Below are positions 5,809 through 11,503 of a stretch of 11,503 bases of DNA, piece after piece. The stretch covers positions 1 through 11,503 of the forward strand of contig JAHZHV010000069.1 in NCBI GenBank assembly GCA_019420085.1, in the 5' to 3' direction. Each line of letters opens with the position of its first letter. Within the stretch, counting starts at the first letter, position 1. A program made the position numbers and the translations under genes. Origin of the DNA: Christensenella sp. Lineage in GTDB: Bacteria; Bacillota; Clostridia; Christensenellales; Maliibacteriaceae. The notes under the pieces were generated by a model, which was not told where the DNA came from, did no database searches, and worked only from the letters and a program-made list of their open reading frames with translations.

Positions 5809-6157
5809 AAAGGTGGTGCTTGACTGGCTGCGTGCACAGCTGTCCGTGCCCGTTTACATGGAGACGCCGCAAACGCCGCCAGGAGAGTATGTACTGCTTG
5901 AAAAAACGGGGTCCGGCATAACAAATTATATCGACCGCGCAACGCTGGCAATCCAGTCGATTTCGTCCGCAAGCCTGTACCGCGCAGGGCAGATCAATGA
6001 GATGGTCAAAGCAGCGATGGACGGCATTTCTGCGCGCCCCGAAGTTTTCCGCGCAAAGAGAAACACGGATTACAATTTTACAGATACACGAACCAAGCAG
6101 TATCGCTATCAGGCGATCTATGACATGACATATAAGGAGGATATCGATGGCAAATAA
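5801..6157 (+). CDS. Tail terminator / tail completion protein
   Basis: This is a 118-residue protein starting at GTG 5801, inside the last codons of the preceding gene. The N-terminus VEKVVLDWLRAQLSVPVYMETPQTPPGEYVLLEKTG is the usual start of SPP1 gp17-like and lambda gpU-like tail terminators, followed by a beta strand (TLAIQSISSAS), a helix (GQINEMVKAAMDG) and a final strand region (KQYRYQAIYDMTYKED). Such proteins cap the tail tube and allow joining to the head. It lies immediately before the tube gene and overlaps it by 11 bases. Confidence 0.75.
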   Translation: MVEKVVLDWLRAQLSVPVYMETPQTPPGEYVLLEKTGSGITNYIDRATLAIQSISSASLYRAGQINEMVKAAMDGISARPEVFRAKRNTDYNFTDTRTKQYRYQAIYDMTYKEDIDGK

Positions 6158-6710
6158 TGCGATGAATGTCAGTGCGGGCAAACCCGGGGTTGGAGGCGCA
6201 ATACACTGTGCGCCGCTTGGCACGACGCTGCCGACGGACGCGTCCACTGCGCTTTCCGAAGAATTTGTATCGCTGGGGTATATCAGCGAAGATGGCCTGA
6301 CGAATGCAAACTCGCCGGAAAGCGAGTCGGTTAAAGCATGGGGAGGCGATACGGTTTTGACGCTTCAGACGGCAAAGGAAGACAGCTTTTCCTTTACGCT
6401 GATTGAGACGATGAATCTGGATGTACTCAAAGCCGTCTATGGCGCTGCCAATGTGACGGGTACGCTCGAAACGGGCGTGACGATCAAAGCCAATGCGGGC
6501 GAGCTGGATGCAATGGTATGGGTTGCCGACATGGTTTTCACCGGCGGCGTCTGCAAACGGATTGTCATTCCGAACGGCAAGGTGTCGGAGATTGGGGATA
6601 TCACCTATACGGATTCCGATGCGGTTGGCTATGAAACCACGGTTACCGCTTCGCCGGATGCGGACGGCAACACGCATTACGAGTATTTGAAAAAGCCGGA
6701 TGCCGTGTAA
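6147..6710 (+). CDS. Major tail tube protein
   Basis: This 187-residue protein would polymerise into the siphovirus tail tube. The ATG at 6147 lies 6-7 bases after AAGGAGG (6134-6140) in the end of the terminator gene. The beta-rich pattern is typical of tube proteins: GGAIHCAPLGTTLPTD, LGYISEDGLTNANSPESESVKAWGGDTV (the residues about 48-74 segment recurs in many phage tube proteins of this type), SFSFTLIETMNLDVLKAVYG, then a KRIVIPNGKVSEIGDITYT strand pair and VGYETTVTASPDADG. Length and neighbours fit. The gene appears intact. Confidence 0.88.
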   Translation: MANNAMNVSAGKPGVGGAIHCAPLGTTLPTDASTALSEEFVSLGYISEDGLTNANSPESESVKAWGGDTVLTLQTAKEDSFSFTLIETMNLDVLKAVYGAANVTGTLETGVTIKANAGELDAMVWVADMVFTGGVCKRIVIPNGKVSEIGDITYTDSDAVGYETTVTASPDADGNTHYEYLKKPDAV

Positions 6711-6728
6711 ACAGGGAGGGAATAAACC

Positions 6729-6998
6729 ATGACGAAAGTAAAGACCGCAAGCGGATTTGTGTGTGAAATCGAGGAATCGGCGCTGGATGATATGCAGATG
6801 CTGGATGATCTGGTTGCAATCGATGCGGGGAATATCACCGCGTTCCCCCGTGTGATCACGCGGCTGCTCGGTCAGGAAGGCAGGGAGCGCCTGTATGATC
6901 ATCTGCGCGCCGAAGACGGGCGTGTACCGATTGCGGCATTCGGCGCGGAGCTTGGCGAAATCTTCAAGGCATTGCAGGCAACGGGAAAAAAATCCTGA
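6729..6998 (+). CDS. Tail assembly chaperone, short form (gpG-like)
   Basis: This is an 89-residue acidic, helical protein between the tube and tape measure genes, where siphoviruses encode the chaperones that keep the tape measure protein soluble during tail assembly. ACAGGGAGGG precedes the ATG at 6729. The N-terminus carries a small beta region (VKTASGFVCEIEES), followed by helices (MQMLDDLVAID, FPRVITRLLGQEGRERLYDHL, LGEIFKALQATGKK). It ends right after a GGGAAAAAAA run, where part of the ribosomes probably shift to the -1 frame and continue into the next gene. The exact family is not certain but the arrangement is characteristic. Confidence 0.78.
   Translation: MTKVKTASGFVCEIEESALDDMQMLDDLVAIDAGNITAFPRVITRLLGQEGRERLYDHLRAEDGRVPIAAFGAELGEIFKALQATGKKS
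6983..6992 (+). promoter_or_regulatory. Probable programmed -1 ribosomal frameshift site
   Basis: In the frame of the short chaperone this stretch reads ..acG GGA AAA AAA tcc tga. It contains two overlapping canonical slippery heptamers, G GGA AAA (6983-6989) and A AAA AAA (6986-6992). The zero-frame stop follows at once (6996-6998). A shift to -1 enters a frame that is open from 6992 to 7381 (..ILTLARMIATDRD..). The ATG at 7010 in that frame has no ribosome binding site, which supports frameshifting. No downstream stimulatory structure was confirmed. Confidence 0.8.
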
Positions 6999-7009
6999 CC
7001 CTTGCCCGT

Positions 7010-7381
7010 ATGATCGCGACGGACAGGGATGCGCTGCTTTGCGATCTGGCGGAAACGTATCATATCTATGATCTGCGGGCGCTGCCCGTATCCACATTGG
7101 CAACGCTGGCCTGTGGCCTGCGGCCGGATGCGCGCAGCATGATGCGCTTAAGCGGCACGGCGGTACCGCTGCCGGTACGCCTGCAGGCGGCTATGCTGGA
7201 TGACCTCAATATGCTTGTGTGGGCGCAGACAAAAGACGGACAGCACGGCAGAAAGCGTCCGGAGTCTGTGCTGCGCATGCTGGAAGGCAGAAAAAAGCGT
7301 GATACGGCGCCTGTCTGCGCCTTTGCCGACGGCGCGTCGTTTGACGAAATGTGGAAGCGGCTGACCGGAAAGGGGGAATGA
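7010..7381 (+). CDS. Tail assembly chaperone C-terminal part (gpT-like, DUF5361-type), probably made as a -1 frameshift fusion
   Basis: From its first ATG this is 123 residues, but it is more likely translated as an extension of the preceding gene. The open -1 frame begins at 6992 and a fused product of about 217 residues would result (88 from the first frame plus 129). The sequence CDLAETYHIYDLRALPVSTLATLACGLRPDARSMMRLSG resembles the DUF5361-like proteins found before tape measure genes in Bacillota phages. The C-terminal part (ESVLRMLEGRKKRD..., SFDEMWKRLTGKG) is basic and helical. The long form of such chaperones binds the tape measure protein; the extension is normally absent from the mature tail. 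Confidence 0.8.
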   Translation: MIATDRDALLCDLAETYHIYDLRALPVSTLATLACGLRPDARSMMRLSGTAVPLPVRLQAAMLDDLNMLVWAQTKDGQHGRKRPESVLRMLEGRKKRDTAPVCAFADGASFDEMWKRLTGKGE

Positions 7382-7385
7382 GTTC

Positions 7386-9692
7386 GTGGCAACGGAGCTT
7401 GCCAAGGCCTATGTACAGATTCTGCCGTCCATGCAGGGGATTAGGGAGAATCTTACGTCCCAGATGTCCGGAGCGGCGGAAAGTGCCGGACGAAGCGCCG
7501 GCAGCCGGATCGGCAGCCTGATCCGCAGCGCGATTGCGGCAGCCGGAATCGGCGCGGCGCTGAAAGAAACGCTGACACAGGGTGCGGCGCTGGAACAGTC
7601 CCTCGACGGCGTGAAGACGCTTTTTAAGGATGCATCGGATACCGTCATTGCCAACGCGCGCAACGCCTATGCCGAAGCGGGGCTGTCGGCCAACGCATAC
7701 ATGGAGTCAATTACCGGCTTTTCGGCGCGCCTGCTGCAGGGTATGGGCGACGACACGGAAGCTGCGGCTGCGGTTGCACACATGGCAATGGTGGACATGT
7801 CCGACAATGCCAATAAAATGGGTACGGACATGCAGGTTGTGCAGGAAACGTACCAGTCTCTTGCGCGGGGCAACTATGAGATGCTCGACAACCTGAAGCT
7901 GGGATATGGCGGTACGCAGGCGGAGCTGGCACGTCTGATCAATGAGTCCGGTGTGCTGGGCGATACGGTTGACGTGACGGCGGAAAGCGTGAAAAACGTA
8001 CCGTTTGACAAGGTCATTGAAGCAATACACACCATACAGAGAAATCTTGGGATTACGGGTGCGACGGTACAGGAAGCCGCGACGACGTTTACCGGCTCCT
8101 TTTCGGCAATGAAGGCCGCGGCACAGAACCTGCTTGCGGATCTGATGTTGGGCAATGACCTGTCACAGTCGCTGGACGCTATGACGTCCAGCACAGTGAC
8201 GTTTGTCGGTGGAAATCTGCTGCCGGCGCTGGCCCATATTCTGGGGGCGGTACCGCAGACGCTGGTTGCGCTTTTCACGGCGCTGGCGCCGCAGTTGATC
8301 GACATGCTGTCCAATCTGATCGTAACCGTCTCGCAGACGTTGTCTGCGCAGCTGCCGGCGCTGATTCCGACTTTGACAAACGGCGTAACACAGCTGCTTT
8401 TCGCACTGATTGGAATGCTTCCTGCGCTGGTGGATGTGGGCGTGCAGCTCCTGCTTGCCGTTGTGGCGGGGATAACGGCGGCGATCCCGGCGATTACGGA
8501 CGCGATTCCGCAGATTATTTCGGCGCTGCTTGCAAGTTTGCCGCTGCTGATCGACGGCGCCGTGCAGCTGTTTATGGGGATTGTCGATGCCATTCCGGTC
8601 ATCGTCTCCACGTTGGTTGCGTCGCTGCCGCAGATCATTCAGACGATCCTTGACGCATTGATTGCTGCAGTGCCGCAGCTGATTGACGCTGCCGTGCAGC
8701 TTATGATGGCGCTTGTGGATGCAATTCCCATTGTCATTGATGCGCTGATTACAGCGCTGCCGCAGATTCATCTTGCGATTGTGTCGGCGCTGATCGATGC
8801 GCTGCCCGTCCTTCTGGAAGGCGCGGTTACGCTTTTTATGGCGTTGGTTGACGCGATTCCCATTACAATCACAACGCTGATTGATGCGCTGCCGGCGATT
8901 CTCGATGCGACCGTTACGACGCTGCTTGGGCAAATCCCCCTTCTGATCGAAGGGGCGATACAGCTTTTTATGGGGATTGTGCAGGCACTGCCGCAAATCA
9001 TCACCGCGCTTGTTGCGGCGCTGCCGACCATTGTAACGACAACGGTCACGGTGCTGCTTGAGAATCTGCCGCTTTTGATCGAAGGGGCGGTACGGCTTTT
9101 TATGGGGATCGTGCAGGCGATCCCGCAGATTGTAACGGAACTTGCACGCGCAATGCCGCAGATTATCCAGACGATGGTGCAGGGCCTGCTGGCCGGCATC
9201 GGGGATATGCAGAATGTCGGACGCAATCTGGTGCAGGGCCTGTGGAACGGCATATCCAACGTGACGGGCTGGGTATTGAACAAGATACGCGGCTTTGGAC
9301 AGTCTATCTTAAACGGAATCAAAAACATATTCGGCATCCGTTCGCCATCGCGCCAGATGGCGTGGGTCGGGCAGATGCTGGACTATGGCCTTGCAGGCGG
9401 CATTGAGAAGAATACCCGTCCCATTTCTGACGCAATTGATGAAGTAACAAGCCTGACCACGCGCGGATTTGAAAACGATCTGGCAGTCGGTGCATCGCTC
9501 AGCGTGACGGGCGGCGCAGATGCAGACGGCTTGCTTGGGCAGCTGCTTGCAGAGGTGCGGACGCTCGGGGAACGCATTGATAAGATGCAGATTTATCTGG
9601 ATTCCGGCGCGCTGGTCGGCGGGATTGCGCCGAAGATGGATGCGGCGCTTGGCAGACGCGGCGCGATGACCGCAAGGGGGGTGACGGTTTGA
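7386..9692 (+). CDS. Tail tape measure protein
   Basis: This 768-residue protein sets tail length and is threaded inside the tube. GTG at 7386 follows AAGGGGG at 7370-7376. The N-terminal part (ELAKAYVQILPSMQGIRENL, then Ala/Gly-rich helices and SLDGVKTLFKD..., AYMESITGFSARLLQGMGDD, YESLARGNYEMLDNL-like region) matches the TP901-type core. Residues about 275-604 are very hydrophobic and include five 44-residue repeats. The C-terminal part has ..KNIFGIRSPSRQMAWVGQML, a motif widespread in this family, and a final helical region. By the usual rule of about 0.15 nm per residue the tail would be near 115 nm; this is an estimate. The gene is intact and short for a Bacillota siphovirus. Confidence 0.93.
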   Translation: MATELAKAYVQILPSMQGIRENLTSQMSGAAESAGRSAGSRIGSLIRSAIAAAGIGAALKETLTQGAALEQSLDGVKTLFKDASDTVIANARNAYAEAGLSANAYMESITGFSARLLQGMGDDTEAAAAVAHMAMVDMSDNANKMGTDMQVVQETYQSLARGNYEMLDNLKLGYGGTQAELARLINESGVLGDTVDVTAESVKNVPFDKVIEAIHTIQRNLGITGATVQEAATTFTGSFSAMKAAAQNLLADLMLGNDLSQSLDAMTSSTVTFVGGNLLPALAHILGAVPQTLVALFTALAPQLIDMLSNLIVTVSQTLSAQLPALIPTLTNGVTQLLFALIGMLPALVDVGVQLLLAVVAGITAAIPAITDAIPQIISALLASLPLLIDGAVQLFMGIVDAIPVIVSTLVASLPQIIQTILDALIAAVPQLIDAAVQLMMALVDAIPIVIDALITALPQIHLAIVSALIDALPVLLEGAVTLFMALVDAIPITITTLIDALPAILDATVTTLLGQIPLLIEGAIQLFMGIVQALPQIITALVAALPTIVTTTVTVLLENLPLLIEGAVRLFMGIVQAIPQIVTELARAMPQIIQTMVQGLLAGIGDMQNVGRNLVQGLWNGISNVTGWVLNKIRGFGQSILNGIKNIFGIRSPSRQMAWVGQMLDYGLAGGIEKNTRPISDAIDEVTSLTTRGFENDLAVGASLSVTGGADADGLLGQLLAEVRTLGERIDKMQIYLDSGALVGGIAPKMDAALGRRGAMTARGVTV
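8538..9197 (+). repeat. Five tandem 132-base (44-residue) repeats in the tape measure gene
   Basis: Units begin at 8538, 8670, 8802, 8934 and 9066, with no length change. In protein they start LPLLIDGAVQ, VPQLIDAAVQ, LPVLLEGAVT, IPLLIEGAIQ and LPLLIEGAVR. Each continues with LF/MMG/AL/IV-D/Q-A-I/L-P and a second half ending in a helix. Proline positions recur at 2, 20 and (mostly) 31 in the unit. Forty-four is four times eleven, which suits a helical hendecad pattern. Units 4 and 5 are still very similar at DNA level in their first 48 bases. A partly matching 40-residue region precedes the first unit. Confidence 0.85.
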
Positions 9693-10345
9693 GTTTATAC
9701 GGTGTGACGATCGACGGCGTCAATACGCTGGATGCCTATGGCCTGGCGCTTCTTGCCGATATCAGCATTGCCGCTGCCGTACCGCGGCAGATGCGCGTTG
9801 AGATACCCGGCATGGACGGCACGATTGACTGCGCCCGTGCGCTGACAGGCGCGCCGGTGTTTGGTGACCGGCAGATTTCGTTCCGGCTCTTCAAGCGCGT
9901 CGGCGACCTGCAGCTTGCGGCGCTGCGCACAGCGCTTGCCGCCAAATGCGGCTGTGAAGTCCATGTGATCCTGCCCGACGATCCCGCGCACTACTGGCGC
10001 GGCATGCTGGAGATGGGAGAGCATGCAGGATACAACAGCGGCGTCATACCGGTGACGCTGACAGCGTATCCGTATAAGCTGAAAACGGCGCAGACCGTTG
10101 TAACGGCGCCGCTTGCGGCGGAATATGCAACGATATCCCTGCCGAATGAAATGATGCGCACCGTGCCGGTATTCCGGGTTGACGAAGATGCGACGCTGGA
10201 ATACGGCGGGAATACCTATGCGCTGTCAAAAGAGCAGACGTATCGCAACACGGACATTGTGCTGGAAGCGGGGCAAAACAGTATTCGTGCAAAATCCGAC
10301 GCCGGCGCCGTGCTTACGATCACCTATCAGGAGGGGACGCTTTAA
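9689..10345 (+). CDS. Distal tail protein (Dit)
   Basis: This is a 218-residue protein starting at TTG 9689, overlapping the tape measure stop by four bases (TTGA), with AAGGGGGGTGA at 9674-9684 as ribosome site. Dit forms the hub ring at the tail tip that links the tube to the baseplate. The N-terminal domain shows the usual features: LYGVTIDGVNTLDAYGL, then VEIPGMDGTIDCARALTG and FGDRQISFRLFKR, a helix-containing stretch, and YWRGMLEMGEHAGYNSGVIPVTLTAYPYKL, which is typical of SPP1 gp19.1-like Dit proteins. The C-terminal domain is beta-rich (TVPVFRVDEDATLEYGG...). No carbohydrate-binding insertion is obvious. The gene is intact. Confidence 0.87.
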   Translation: MSLYGVTIDGVNTLDAYGLALLADISIAAAVPRQMRVEIPGMDGTIDCARALTGAPVFGDRQISFRLFKRVGDLQLAALRTALAAKCGCEVHVILPDDPAHYWRGMLEMGEHAGYNSGVIPVTLTAYPYKLKTAQTVVTAPLAAEYATISLPNEMMRTVPVFRVDEDATLEYGGNTYALSKEQTYRNTDIVLEAGQNSIRAKSDAGAVLTITYQEGTL

Positions 10346-11503
10346 TGTACCGAATCCTGTGCGATAACGAGACGATTTATGATCCCCGCGCGCGGGAGTA
10401 TGCCGTGGGGGAACCTGCGCTTACGCTGTGTGTCAATGCGGCCGGCGGCGCGTCGTTTGTGCTGTATCCCGATCATCCGCGCTGCAGTCTGCCGCAGAAG
10501 CTGAAGTCCACGTTTGAAATCTACGACGATGCGGCGCTGCTTTTCCGCGGCCGGTTGATTGATGTGCAAAAGAATCTGTACAATGCGCGAACCATGACGC
10601 TGGAAGGTGCGCTTGCGTATTTGAACGATTCTGTTATACGCCCGTTTTCCTTTCCGGAGGATTTCCTGGACGATCCGGATTATATCGCCGCGGCGCAGGA
10701 CGGGAACGTCGCGGCGTATTTTCTTGCATGGATTCTTGCGCAGCACAACGTGCAGGTTGACTCGGACCGGCAGCTGAAATTGGGCCAGGTGACGGTTGCG
10801 GATGCAAACAACTACATCACCCGCAGTGCGGACGGCTACAAAAGCGCATGGGAGACTGTGCGCGAAAAGCTGTTTGAAAGCGCGCTGAGCGGGTATCTTT
10901 ACGCCCGCTATGAAGCGGACGGCACCTATGTGGACTATGTGGCCGAATTTACGCAGACCGCGCCGCAGGAAATCGTCTTTGCCGAAAATCTCGTGGATCT
11001 GACGCAGGATGACGACGCGCAGCAGACGTATTCGGTCATCCTGCCGCTCGGGGCAAAGGCTGACGAACAGGACGGCGGGGCGCGACTGACGCTTGCGGGG
11101 CTTCCCGACGGCGACGTGACAGACGACATCGTAAAATCCGGCGATCAGCTCTATTCCCGCGCGGCGGTCGCGGCGTATGGCCGCATCTGCGCGCCGGTGC
11201 AGGATACGACCTGGGACGACGTGACGCTTGCGCAGAACCTCCAGACAAAAGCAGCTGCATATCTTGCCAATACGGCGGCCAAACAGATGCAGACGATCGA
11301 GGTTACCGCGGCGGATCTGCACTTTACGGACGATCAGATTCGCGCGTTTCGCCCATACCGGAAGGTGCTTGTCAAAAGCCCGCCGCACAATATATCCGAA
11401 CGCTACGACCTGACGGGTCTGACACTGAACCTTGCCGCGCCGCAGGATACGCGATTGACGCTCGGTGTCACGCGCCGCACGCTGACAGGGGACAGCGCCG
11501 CAG
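10345..11503 (+). CDS. Tail-associated protein (Tal, prophage tail endopeptidase family), 5' part
   Basis: The frame starts at ATG 10345 (shared A with the Dit stop, TAATG; AGGAGGGG at 10329-10335 upstream) and is open to the edge of the window, giving 386 visible residues. Tal proteins form the tail tip fibre base below Dit and may carry a peptidoglycan hydrolase domain in the C-terminal part, which is not visible here. The visible part fits the Prophage_tail family N-terminus: MYRILCDNETIYDPRAREYAV, FRGRLIDVQKNLYNARTMTLEG, then AYLNDSVIRPFSFPEDFLDD, WETVREKLFESALSGYLYAR, and the AENLVDLTQDDDAQQTYSVILPLG strand region followed by YDLTGLTLNLAAPQDTRLTLG. No stop or frameshift was seen. Confidence 0.85.
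   Translation, partial: MYRILCDNETIYDPRAREYAVGEPALTLCVNAAGGASFVLYPDHPRCSLPQKLKSTFEIYDDAALLFRGRLIDVQKNLYNARTMTLEGALAYLNDSVIRPFSFPEDFLDDPDYIAAAQDGNVAAYFLAWILAQHNVQVDSDRQLKLGQVTVADANNYITRSADGYKSAWETVREKLFESALSGYLYARYEADGTYVDYVAEFTQTAPQEIVFAENLVDLTQDDDAQQTYSVILPLGAKADEQDGGARLTLAGLPDGDVTDDIVKSGDQLYSRAAVAAYGRICAPVQDTTWDDVTLAQNLQTKAAAYLANTAAKQMQTIEVTAADLHFTDDQIRAFRPYRKVLVKSPPHNISERYDLTGLTLNLAAPQDTRLTLGVTRRTLTGDSAA

Noticed and set aside
6078..7103. Long open frame on the minus strand (341 codons)
   Set aside because: It crosses the tube and chaperone genes in antisense, has no good ribosome site and no family features.
8163..8996. Minus-strand open frame rich in Arg, Asn and Gln with apparent repeats
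   Set aside because: The repeats are simply the antisense reading of the 132-base tape measure repeats.
8538..9197. Regular repeats that could suggest a CRISPR-like or minisatellite array
   Set aside because: The period is 132 bases without spacer/repeat structure, in frame inside the tape measure gene; it is a coding repeat.
10342..11388. Long open frame on the minus strand (348 codons)
   Set aside because: It lies opposite the Tal gene, whose family match and ribosome site are clear. The minus-strand product is Arg/His-rich with no recognisable domain, as expected for the shadow of a GC-rich gene.

Overview
The window is the head-and-tail (late) gene block of a siphovirus-type prophage or phage of a Gram-positive host, most likely a member of the Bacillota (Clostridia or Negativicutes). 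Evidence for this is the strong AGGAGG-type ribosome binding sites before nearly every gene, the ATG/GTG/TTG start mix, the tight single-strand packing with 4-base overlaps, and gene families typical of Bacillota phages (TerL with an RRNGKN Walker A, separate scaffold plus HK97-fold capsid protein, TP901-type tape measure, Dit, Tal). All genes lie on the + strand. No rRNA, tRNA or CRISPR array was seen, and no gene-free stretch reaches 300 bases; the longest gaps are about 100 bases (1-146 and 3198-3300).

Left edge (1-112): the last codons of a TnpB-like gene followed by two hairpins and a terminal gtgtcaa. This is the right end of an IS200/IS605-family element together with the 3' part of its omega RNA. 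Directly after it (147-1406) comes a visibly more A+T-rich strip of small genes: two small acidic proteins, a promoterless-looking C-terminal fragment carrying a polymorphic-toxin type 50 (Ntox50) domain, and a 67-residue Sm-like protein. It looks like a toxin/immunity array of the kind found at the end of phage MuF (minor head protein) toxin genes.

Packaging and head (1420-4842): a YjcQ-like winged-helix protein is translationally coupled to the large terminase. A clear intrinsic terminator follows, then scaffold, major capsid protein and a 56-residue protein with a basic Ala/Lys/Pro tail. Neither a portal gene nor a MuF minor head gene lies between terminase and scaffold, where they would be expected, and no clear small terminase is visible. 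The Ntox50 fragment lying before the terminase suggests that the portal/MuF block is upstream of this window or has been lost.

Neck and tail (4853-11503): a run of four neck/connector proteins, the tail tube protein, a pair of tail assembly chaperones joined by a probable -1 ribosomal frameshift on a GGGAAAAAAA slippery stretch, a 768-residue tape measure protein with five exact-length 44-residue repeats, the distal tail protein (Dit), and the start of the tail-associated lysin/endopeptidase-like protein (Tal), which runs off the right edge. Together these would build, in order, the packaging motor, procapsid, connector, tail tube and baseplate hub. Without a portal in the window it cannot be judged whether the phage is still functional.
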